The notes under the pieces were generated by a model. That model had not been told where the DNA came from, made no database searches, and worked only from the letters and a program-made list of their open reading frames with translations. Of a DNA stretch of 8,337 nucleotides, positions 1 through 5,355 are shown in pieces. The stretch's first letter is position 1. Each line of letters begins with the position of its first letter. This stretch comes from Sulfurovum sp. (lineage in GTDB: Bacteria > Campylobacterota > Campylobacteria > Campylobacterales > Sulfurovaceae): NCBI GenBank assembly GCA_030634925.1, contig DAOVZV010000036.1, forward strand, positions 1 to 8,337, read 5' to 3'. The translations under genes were made by a program, and so were the position numbers.

Positions 1-501
1 CTTCAAAGTGGATTTGGTATTATCAATGATATTACAGGTGCAGAAGATGATAATATCATTAATCTTGCTATCAAATACAATGCCAAACTATGTATAATGC
101 ACAAACAAGGCACTCCACAAAATATGCAAGACAATCCTCAATATACAGATGTGATAATAGATATAGATAAATTTTTTGCTCAGAGGATAAGCAGATGTGA
201 AGAGCTTGGGATGAGTAGAAAAGATATAATATTAGATGTAGGTATAGGATTTGGAAAGAGATTAGAACACAATATATCTCTAATCAAAAACCTAGAACAC
301 TTCAAGCACTTTGGCTGTAGTATGCTAATAGGTGCTAGTAGAAAATCTATGATAGACCAAATAAGTCCATCTACTGCCAATCAAAGATTGGCAGGTACTC
401 TATCTATACATCTCAAAGCCCTAGACAACGGAGCAAATATAATCCGTTGTCATGATGTATATCAACATAGACAAGCTATAAGCGTATGGGAAGCTATATA
501 G
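1..501 (+). CDS. folP: Dihydropteroate synthase, C-terminal part (5' end outside window)
   Basis: The frame is open from the first base, and 166 residues plus a TAG stop are visible. Dihydropteroate synthase joins p-aminobenzoate to the pterin diphosphate in cytoplasmic folate synthesis and is the sulfonamide target. Family motifs appear in the expected order: INDITG (visible residues 8-13), MHKQGTP followed by NMQ (33-42), the GIGFGK loop (about 81-86), GASRKS (about 111-116, with the SRK pterin/phosphate-binding signature), and RCHDV at the last strand (149-153). The loop reads DVGIGFGK where many bacteria have DPGIGFGK; from memory this may be normal for epsilonproteobacterial enzymes, so I do not treat it as damage. 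The N-terminal half, with the first pterin motifs, lies upstream of the window. The gene ends tail to tail with the DUF945-like gene, overlapping it by 8 bases. Confidence 0.95.
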   Translation, partial: LQSGFGIINDITGAEDDNIINLAIKYNAKLCIMHKQGTPQNMQDNPQYTDVIIDIDKFFAQRISRCEELGMSRKDIILDVGIGFGKRLEHNISLIKNLEHFKHFGCSMLIGASRKSMIDQISPSTANQRLAGTLSIHLKALDNGANIIRCHDVYQHRQAISVWEAI

Positions 502-502
502 C
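493..502. repeat. Perfect 10-base palindrome holding both convergent stop codons
   Basis: GCTATATAGC is its own reverse complement. Read rightward it gives Ala-Ile-stop for folP; read leftward it gives Ala-Ile-stop for the DUF945-like gene. It is too short and AT-rich to act as an intrinsic terminator, and no U-tract follows in either direction. Confidence 0.8.
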
Positions 503-1672
503 CAATACTTGACCATTTATAGTAAGTTTACCATCTTTAAAACTGATAACATATACTATATTACCTTTTTCCTCTTTCTTGGGGAACATACCCAACATAA
601 ATGCTCTTTTGTCTTTCATCACTGCACCATACATATCTTTGGATAGTTCTACTCTAGCTGTAACTTCCAATGCCGATATTGCCATAAATGGACTCATAGC
701 TATCATTTTTGCTAGTTCTGGTGAGTGCTTGAGTGATACTTTTGCCGTTATTTTACCTTTACTCATCTTTTGGTTATTTAGCATTAGATTATCTACACTC
801 AAATCATCTATACTTATAAATACACCTTTTGCTGATAGAAGCTTGATACCCAAATCCATAAACTTAGGGTCTTCAAAATAGTCCTCTGGAGATTTCTCTA
901 TTATCGCTACCAACTCTTTGTATATAGCTATATCCAAATTACCAATAGTAGTATCTAGGTTGAAATTCTTTATATCAGTTATCTTTTTCATAATATTTGT
1001 ATCTACAGACTCCAGAGATATATGAGTCTTCATATCAAGTTTATCACCGTTTTTGACAGATTTCGATGATATATCCAAACCTTTTACCAATACATTATCA
1101 CCCTTATATCTCTTCTCTTTTGGTATGAGATTTACCATTCCTACGACAACTGAACTATCTTGTCCAAATATATCATTGGGATTATAAGTACCTGTAACTG
1201 CTATATCCTTGGTAACTACGGCTACTTTAGCTAAATCTGTATCTATATCTTTGAGCCTAGTTGAAAATTTATAATCTTTAGTATTATAATCACTTACAAG
1301 AGTAAATACTTTATCTTTTATAATCTTATCCATAGCCTCTTTGGGAGTATGAATATTCTTTGGCAAAGCTACAACCACAGATGTACTATGCATAGAGTTT
1401 TCAGCATACTCTATATTATTTTCAATTGCCAAACCATTCAAGTCTTCACTAGGACCACTATCATATCTATTTGATTTACTATCTCCTTTGACCGTAGCCA
1501 AAAAGCTCTCGTGATTACCTTTCTTGACTCTATTTGTGATTATCAAACCACCTACTTTATCTTGACTTGCCACTATATCATCTATATATTTTTCGATATT
1601 AGCTTTTATGCTAGAAGATTCTGCTAATGCTAACACACTAACCATTGATACTATAATTACTTTTTTAAACAT
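494..1672 (-). CDS. Exported DUF945 (YdgA-like) family protein
   Basis: This is a 392-residue protein. It starts with a clear signal peptide: MFKK, then a hydrophobic run to about residue 17, with a likely cut after LALA. The mature part is a long alternation of short strands with conserved-looking glycines. It ends in FKDGKLTINGQ, which resembles the closing motif of DUF945/YdgA proteins (a hydrophobic strand, then a GxLxxNG turn). No cysteine is visible, no catalytic motif is recognisable, and the biochemical role of DUF945 proteins is not well established, so I assign no function. The product is probably periplasmic or membrane-attached. The ATG is supported by AAGGA six bases upstream and an extended -10 box 30 bases upstream. 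It is transcribed away from the cysS-side genes and converges on folP, so it is a single-gene unit. The family assignment rests on the C-terminal motif and overall character and is moderate. Confidence 0.8.
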   Translation of the reverse strand: MFKKVIIVSMVSVLALAESSSIKANIEKYIDDIVASQDKVGGLIITNRVKKGNHESFLATVKGDSKSNRYDSGPSEDLNGLAIENNIEYAENSMHSTSVVVALPKNIHTPKEAMDKIIKDKVFTLVSDYNTKDYKFSTRLKDIDTDLAKVAVVTKDIAVTGTYNPNDIFGQDSSVVVGMVNLIPKEKRYKGDNVLVKGLDISSKSVKNGDKLDMKTHISLESVDTNIMKKITDIKNFNLDTTIGNLDIAIYKELVAIIEKSPEDYFEDPKFMDLGIKLLSAKGVFISIDDLSVDNLMLNNQKMSKGKITAKVSLKHSPELAKMIAMSPFMAISALEVTARVELSKDMYGAVMKDKRAFMLGMFPKKEEKGNIVYVISFKDGKLTINGQVLAI

Positions 1673-1702
1673 TCTTATTCCTTTATATTTAAATGTACCT
1701 AT

Positions 1703-1711
1703 ATTGTATCA
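1703..1711 (-). promoter_or_regulatory. Extended -10 promoter for the DUF945-like gene
   Basis: On the minus strand the sequence is TGATACAAT, a TGn element joined to a TACAAT -10 box. No good -35 box lies 17 bases upstream; the matching hexamer reads TCTATC. Weak or absent -35 boxes are common in Campylobacterota. Transcription would start near 1697, giving a leader of about 25 bases that contains the AAGGA ribosome site at 1679-1683. Confidence 0.5.
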
Positions 1712-1777
1712 AAAGAAGTATAATAGATAGAAATAGGTGATTTCTGGAGTTGGAAGTTTAAAAAAGCATAGCCAAAC

Positions 1778-1806
1778 TTGACTTCTAGGTTTAGTTTTAC
1801 TATACT
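1778..1806 (+). promoter_or_regulatory. Near-consensus sigma-70 promoter for the small-protein/cysS genes
   Basis: TTGACT (1778-1783) and TATACT (1801-1806) are separated by exactly 17 bases, and each matches the consensus at 5 of 6 positions. Predicted transcription start is near 1813, giving a leader of about 50 bases to the ATG at 1863. This is the only gene-facing promoter in the window with a clear -35 box. It heads the rightward gene string. Confidence 0.6.
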
Positions 1807-1862
1807 TTTCCTAAAAGAGTCTATTATGTTGGATGAATTAAGAGAATATCAAGGAAAACTAA

Positions 1863-2087
1863 ATGTGTCTTATTGTTACGATTATAATGTTATTGCTCTC
1901 TGTTCAAAATCTTTTGAATAGTCATTTTTTGATAGGTTTTGTTCAGTTGATTATCTCTTTTGGATTTTTATTTTTACTCTTTCGTAATATACGACAAGCT
2001 CAATGTGATAGAGAAGGCAAAGGGTGTGAAGTTGGTTGTAGTTTAGCTCCTTGGTTTAGGAAAATATTTAAAAAGGAAGAAGATTAA
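1863..2087 (+). CDS. Small two-helix membrane protein with a C-terminal cysteine cluster
   Basis: This 74-residue protein is not one I can name. The N-terminal 18 residues and residues 22-40 are strongly hydrophobic and probably form two transmembrane helices with a tight turn at Asn19-Ser20-His21. A basic stretch (RNIRQ) follows. The tail then has Cys48, Cys55 and Cys59 (spacing C-x6-C-x3-C), a Pro-Trp-Phe, and a Lys/Glu-rich end. By the positive-inside rule the cysteine tail should face the cytoplasm, where it might bind a metal or Fe-S cluster; that is inference. AAGGA lies at 1851-1855 with normal spacing to the ATG, and the codon directly upstream in frame is a stop, so the start is firm. 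The stop overlaps the start of the next gene by one base (TAATG), which indicates translational coupling. Confidence 0.75.
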   Translation: MCLIVTIIMLLLSVQNLLNSHFLIGFVQLIISFGFLFLLFRNIRQAQCDREGKGCEVGCSLAPWFRKIFKKEED

Positions 2088-2269
2088 TGGAGCATTTTTT
2101 TACTTGTCCATATTGTTGGGAGCGTATATCTATGATACTTGACCCAGCAGAAGAACAGAGTGATTATATAGAAGATTGTGAGGTGTGTTGTCGTCCTATA
2201 GAGTTGGATTTTAGATTTATAGGTGATGATTTGGTCTCGTTTTTGGCTAATAAGATGGAAGGGATATAA
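2087..2269 (+). CDS. Cysteine-rich CPXCG-family small protein (variant with Trp for Gly)
   Basis: This 60-residue protein matches the bacterial cysteine-rich CPXCG family (Pfam Cys_rich_CPXCG, as I recall). It has an N-terminal CPYC knuckle (Cys7, Cys10), the family's YIEDC phrase (residues 27-31), and a CEVCCRPI block (Cys31, Cys34, Cys35) before a short beta-like tail. Five cysteines in 60 residues, in two clusters, suggest a zinc-binding ribbon. The function of the family is unknown. The first knuckle normally reads CPxCG, but residue 11 here is Trp (TGG at 2117-2119), one base from GGG glycine. The gene is coupled by a one-base overlap to the membrane protein before it, with AAGGAAG upstream as ribosome site, and lies 43 bases before the preferred cysS start. 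Confidence 0.85.
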   Translation: MEHFFTCPYCWERISMILDPAEEQSDYIEDCEVCCRPIELDFRFIGDDLVSFLANKMEGI

Positions 2270-2281
2270 GAGATAAAAAGA

Positions 2282-2287
2282 TATAAT
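2282..2287 (+). promoter_or_regulatory. Candidate -10 box in front of cysS
   Basis: TATAAT ends 25 bases before the preferred ATG at 2313, in the 43-base gap after the CPXCG gene. Transcription would start near 2294, leaving a leader of about 19 bases with its own ribosome site. The 11-base word GATATAATGCC spanning the box occurs again in front of pyrD. No -35 box is evident. Confidence 0.45.
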
Positions 2288-2298
2288 GCCAAAAAATC

Positions 2299-2303
2299 TA
2301 AGG
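2299..2303 (+). promoter_or_regulatory. Ribosome binding site that fixes the cysS start at 2313
   Basis: TAAGG lies nine bases before ATG 2313. The ATG at 2286, nine codons upstream in frame, has only a weak purine run before it and overlaps the TATAAT box, so it is unlikely to be used. Confidence 0.6.
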
Positions 2304-2312
2304 CTTATTACA

Positions 2313-3719
2313 ATGTATATATATGATAGTGTCCAAAAAACTAAACTTTTATTTGAACCAATCCGTGATGGTGAGGTTAGTATCTATGTATGTGGACCTA
2401 CTGTTTATGATGATGCTCATTTGGGTCATGCTAGAAGTAGCTTGTCTTTTGATTTGCTTTATCGTACGCTAAAGGCATTGGGTTATAGTGTGACTATGGG
2501 CAAGAATTTTACTGATATTGATGACAAGATTATCCAAAAAGTAAAAGAGACTGGGCAAAGTATGGCAGAGATTACGGAGTTTTATATAGATAGGTATTTG
2601 GAGGAGATGGACGCTTTGGGTGTCACTCGTGCAGATATAGCACCCCGTGCTACAGAGTCTATAGGTGCGATAACTGATATGATAGAGAGACTTATAGCCA
2701 AAGATATGGCTTATGTCTCATCCACTGGTGATGTATATTTTGATACAAGTGCTGATGAGCATTATGGTAGCATATCTAGTATGGTGAGTGATGATGAGAG
2801 TCAAAGCCGTGTATCTCATACTACAGACAAGAGAGACCCAAAGGATTTTGCTTTGTGGAAAGCTTGTGTGGATGGTGATGATATATGTTTTGATAGTAGC
2901 TTTTCTAGTGGACGACCAGGGTGGCATATCGAATGTTCTGCTATGATAGACAAACACTTTGCTCATACTCACGGTACAGATAAGTATAGTATAGATATTC
3001 ATGGTGGAGGGGCTGATTTGCTATTTCCTCATCACGAAAACGAAGCTTCACAAAGCAGATGTGACTCTGGTCATGATTTGTCCAAATACTGGATGCACAA
3101 TGGTTTTGTACAGATAAATGGAGAGAAGATGAGCAAATCTTTGGGAAATAGCTTTTTTCTAAAAGATGCTTTGGATATATATGATGGGGAGATATTAAGA
3201 TATTATCTAAACTCCGTGCATTATAGAAATAATTTCAATTTCAGTCAAGAGGATTTGGAAGTATCCAAAAAGAGATTAGACAAGATATATAGACTCAAAA
3301 AAAGAGTAACTCCCACAAAAGCATCTATGCCAAACAAGAAATTCAAACAAAATATACTAGACGCAATGAGTGATGACCTCAATATCTCTATAGCATTGGC
3401 TGTGATAGATGAGATGGTAGCCTCTACCAATGACTCACTAGATAACAATCCCAAAGACAAAGGACTCAAAAAAGAGACTTTGGCAAATATAGAATTTGTA
3501 GATACTCTACTTGGATTTGGAGGAAAAGAGCCTTTTGCTTATTTCCAGATAGGAGTTGATGAGGAGTTGAAGCTACGCATAGAGACTCTAATAGACAAAC
3601 GCACAGAAGCCAAAAAAGACAAAGATTTTGGACTATCAGATAGTATCCGTGATGAGCTTGTATCTATGGGTATATCTATTATGGATAGTGCTGATGGTAC
3701 TCTTTGGGAAAAGGTATAA
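2313..3719 (+). CDS. cysS: Cysteinyl-tRNA synthetase
   Basis: From the ATG at 2313 this is a 468-residue class I aminoacyl-tRNA synthetase of normal length for the family. It charges tRNA-Cys with cysteine, using ATP, in the cytoplasm. The N-terminus begins MYIYDS and leads into the CGPTVYDDAHLGHAR block, with the HIGH signature as HLGH at residues 36-39. The KMSKS loop is intact at 272-276 (GEKMSKSLGN). The four zinc ligands that select cysteine are present: Cys27, Cys208 (in WHIEC), His240 and Glu244 (in PHHENE). The Rossmann core and the DALR-type anticodon region are complete. An upstream in-frame ATG (2286) would add nine residues that do not look like family sequence, so I prefer 2313. 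Leucine and glycine codon choice changes visibly around 3250, inside the gene. A new promoter follows directly after the stop. Confidence 0.97.
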   Translation: MYIYDSVQKTKLLFEPIRDGEVSIYVCGPTVYDDAHLGHARSSLSFDLLYRTLKALGYSVTMGKNFTDIDDKIIQKVKETGQSMAEITEFYIDRYLEEMDALGVTRADIAPRATESIGAITDMIERLIAKDMAYVSSTGDVYFDTSADEHYGSISSMVSDDESQSRVSHTTDKRDPKDFALWKACVDGDDICFDSSFSSGRPGWHIECSAMIDKHFAHTHGTDKYSIDIHGGGADLLFPHHENEASQSRCDSGHDLSKYWMHNGFVQINGEKMSKSLGNSFFLKDALDIYDGEILRYYLNSVHYRNNFNFSQEDLEVSKKRLDKIYRLKKRVTPTKASMPNKKFKQNILDAMSDDLNISIALAVIDEMVASTNDSLDNNPKDKGLKKETLANIEFVDTLLGFGGKEPFAYFQIGVDEELKLRIETLIDKRTEAKKDKDFGLSDSIRDELVSMGISIMDSADGTLWEKV

Positions 3720-3728
3720 GCCAATAGA

Positions 3729-3737
3729 TGGTATAAT
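3729..3737 (+). promoter_or_regulatory. Extended -10 promoter before the beta-barrel-like gene
   Basis: TGGTATAAT is a TGn element plus a perfect TATAAT (3732-3737), only ten bases after the cysS stop. The start site would be near 3744, giving a leader of about 19 bases that contains a GGAG ribosome site at 3752-3755, seven bases before the TTG start at 3763. Confidence 0.6.
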
Positions 3738-3762
3738 CTTTTTTTAAATTTGGAGAAGAACA

Positions 3763-4248
3763 TTGAAGAATATTATAATTTTTATTTTATTATCTACTGC
3801 TATATGGGCAGAAAAAGATGAAGAGTTTTCATTTGTAGGATTGGGTATATCTACTCAAAGCATAGATATATCACCTACTGATATAGACAAAAATACATTT
3901 GCTATCAAATATGGTAAGCAATCTATAGATTATCGTACCACTTTTGCATTTAATTATAACAAAAACTATCAATCTCTATCTATGGATATTGACAAGATAT
4001 TGGTAAATGAGATGTTTGGTACACCCAAGCTAAGACCATATTTGGGGTTTTCTGTAGGAACACTCAAATTACTTGATACTGGTCTAAGTGATGAGAGTGT
4101 ATATTATTATGGAGCAAATTCTGGATTTATCATATATGCTACATACAATGTGGATGTAGATTTACCATATCACTACAATATAGTCCAAGAGATAAAAGAT
4201 GCTGATAATATACATGGCATAAGCTTTGCTTTACACTACTTTTTTTGA
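3763..4248 (+). CDS. Small secreted protein, probable outer-membrane beta-barrel
   Basis: This 161-residue protein has a standard signal peptide (residues 1-16, cut after AIWA). The mature domain of about 145 residues is made of alternating polar/hydrophobic strands separated by short turns. These include YGKQSIDYR, a PYLGFSVG segment typical of small OmpA/OmpW-like barrels, and a final strand ending HYFF, the aromatic C-terminus used by outer-membrane barrel proteins for BAM recognition. It has no cysteine in the mature part. An eight-stranded barrel fits the length, but that is inference, and I cannot name a substrate. The start is TTG; there is no ATG at this position, and GGAG lies seven bases upstream. 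It sits between cysS and pyrD with its own extended -10 promoter, so it need not be functionally linked to either. In C. jejuni this slot is, from memory, occupied by msbA. Confidence 0.78.
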   Translation: MKNIIIFILLSTAIWAEKDEEFSFVGLGISTQSIDISPTDIDKNTFAIKYGKQSIDYRTTFAFNYNKNYQSLSMDIDKILVNEMFGTPKLRPYLGFSVGTLKLLDTGLSDESVYYYGANSGFIIYATYNVDVDLPYHYNIVQEIKDADNIHGISFALHYFF

Positions 4249-4257
4249 TTATTTGGA

Positions 4258-4263
4258 TATAAT
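4258..4263 (+). promoter_or_regulatory. Candidate -10 box for the pyrD operon
   Basis: TATAAT lies nine bases after the preceding stop and ends 27 bases before the TTG start at 4291. It is embedded in GATATAATGCC, the same 11-base word found before cysS. Transcription would begin near 4270 with a leader of about 20 bases. No -35 box is evident. A second TATAAT at 4272-4277 is too close to the start codon to serve. Confidence 0.5.
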
Positions 4264-4280
4264 GCCTTTAATATAATTAT

Positions 4281-4284
4281 GGAG
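4281..4284 (+). promoter_or_regulatory. Ribosome binding site that fixes the pyrD start at TTG 4291
   Basis: GGAG overlaps the last base of the in-frame ATG at 4279 and lies six bases before TTG 4291. The ATG itself has only AT-rich sequence ahead of it and no ribosome site. The TTG start gives an N-terminus of [11 protein letters not shown], closer to what I recall of related PyrD proteins. Confidence 0.6.
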
Positions 4285-4290
4285 TTTACC

Positions 4291-5355
4291 TTGTCACTTT
4301 TTTCTTATCAAAACCTCAAAAAGATACTATTTCTACTAAACCCTGAAAATGCTCATAGTGTAGCAGGATTAGGTCTTAGAGTAGCGTCCAAATGCCCTCC
4401 TCTGCTTAGATATTTCACAAATAGAAATTTCATCAATCACCAAACCCTAAAACAACACTTTTGGGGACGAACCTTTCTCAATCCTGTGGGACTAGGAGCT
4501 GGATTTGACAAAGATGGTCAATATATCCAATCTATGCCAACTATGGGATTTGGATTTACAGAGATAGGCACAGTTACGCCAAAGCCTCAAAAGGGAAACC
4601 CAAAACCTAGACTATTTCGTCTAAAGAGTGATGAGTCTATCCAAAATGCTATGGGCTTCAATAATAGAGGTGCAGAGTATATGCTTCAGAGACTTAAAAA
4701 GATTAATTTTTATGACTATCCTCTGGGCATAAATATAGGCAAAAACAAAGACACTTCTCAAGAAGACGCACTCAAAGATTATGAGCTTTTGTTTGAGACA
4801 TTCAAAGAGTATGGTGATTATGTAGTCATCAATATATCTTCTCCAAATACTCCTAATCTAAGAGATTTGCAAAATGAGAAATTTATATCAGATATATTTA
4901 CTATGGCAAAGAAGATTACAACAAAACCAATTTTGCTAAAGATTGCACCTGATATGACTCATACAGACGCTATCAATCTATGCCAAAGTGCTGTTGATGC
5001 TGGAGCAGATGGGATAATCGCTACAAATACAACTATAGACTACTCACTCACTCCAAATGCCAAAGACTTTGGTGGGATTAGTGGGGCTTTGCTTACGGAT
5101 AAATCTTATGATTTGTTTCGTGCTATAGGTGAGGTATTTTATGATAAGACTATGCTAATATCAGTAGGTGGTATAGACTCAGCAGAAGAAGCATATAGAC
5201 GAATAAAAGCAGGTGCATCACTTGTACAAGTATATAGTATGCTAGTCTATAGAGGTCCAAAACTTATCAAAGATATAAATGAAGGGCTAATAGAGTTACT
5301 ACAAAAAGATGGATACACTCATATAAGCGAAGCTATCGGAGCAGATTGGAGATGA
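4291..5355 (+). CDS. pyrD: Dihydroorotate dehydrogenase (quinone), class 2
   Basis: This 354-residue FMN enzyme oxidises dihydroorotate to orotate in pyrimidine synthesis and passes electrons to membrane quinone. The N-terminal helix region (about residues 1-40, with NPENAH) is the membrane-associated extension of class 2 enzymes. The core motifs follow in order: [10 protein letters not shown], a GTVTPKPQ segment with [27 protein letters not shown], and [11 protein letters not shown]. That last motif supplies the catalytic serine of class 2 enzymes, here Ser184, where class 1 enzymes have Cys. Then come LKIAPD, ATNTT, GGISG, and the FMN-phosphate signatures SVGGI and VQVYS. The length is normal. 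The start is the TTG at 4291 preceded by GGAG; an ATG four codons earlier lacks a ribosome site. The TGA stop overlaps the ATG of the protease gene (ATGA), so the two are translationally coupled. A short stretch around 5060-5155 uses more G/T-rich codons than its surroundings. Confidence 0.96.
   Translation: MSLFSYQNLKKILFLLNPENAHSVAGLGLRVASKCPPLLRYFTNRNFINHQTLKQHFWGRTFLNPVGLGAGFDKDGQYIQSMPTMGFGFTEIGTVTPKPQKGNPKPRLFRLKSDESIQNAMGFNNRGAEYMLQRLKKINFYDYPLGINIGKNKDTSQEDALKDYELLFETFKEYGDYVVINISSPNTPNLRDLQNEKFISDIFTMAKKITTKPILLKIAPDMTHTDAINLCQSAVDAGADGIIATNTTIDYSLTPNAKDFGGISGALLTDKSYDLFRAIGEVFYDKTMLISVGGIDSAEEAYRRIKAGASLVQVYSMLVYRGPKLIKDINEGLIELLQKDGYTHISEAIGADWR

Larger units (their letters stand above)
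1673..1862. other. Divergent intergenic region
   Basis: These 190 bases are the longest non-coding stretch of the window. They hold the two outward-facing promoters described separately and a weak inverted repeat (AAGTTT 1754-1759 with AAACTT 1774-1779) whose right arm overlaps the rightward -35 box. I see no RNA gene, no clear riboswitch and no intrinsic terminator. Confidence 0.6.

Noticed and set aside
235..258. DVGIGFGK in folP where DPGIGFGK is common; considered as a sulfonamide-resistance change.
   Set aside because: The rest of the motif is intact, and I recall Val at this place in epsilonproteobacterial enzymes, so it is probably a lineage feature.
1719..1724. Plus-strand TATAAT in the divergent intergenic region.
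   Set aside because: It lies inside the leftward promoter region, has no -35 at suitable spacing, and a stronger two-box promoter follows at 1778-1806. It could be a weak extra start but is not supported enough to annotate.
1754..1779. Inverted repeat AAGTTT / AAACTT as a possible terminator.
   Set aside because: The stem is only six AT-rich pairs with a 14-base loop and no U-tract. Terminating between divergent genes would also serve no purpose. An operator role is noted only as a possibility.
1673..1862. T-box or cysteine riboswitch-like leader upstream of the cysS gene string.
   Set aside because: No T-box core, specifier loop or antiterminator pairing could be recognised, and T-boxes are not expected in Campylobacterota.
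1826..1921. A 31-codon reading frame starting at ATG 1826 (MLDELREYQGK...) ahead of the small membrane protein, with two cysteine codons; considered as a leader peptide.
   Set aside because: It has no ribosome site, overlaps the better-supported gene at 1863 in another frame, and shows no attenuator-like hairpin or cysteine-codon run.
2718..3002. Minus-strand 94-codon frame inside cysS, with similar antisense frames in cysS, dapA and elsewhere.
   Set aside because: They lie fully inside strongly conserved genes, have no ribosome sites and carry no recognisable domains, so they are shadows of the real coding strand.
4272..4277. Second TATAAT just before the ATG at 4279.
   Set aside because: Its transcription start would fall in or after the GGAG ribosome site of pyrD. 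The box at 4258-4263 gives a workable leader.
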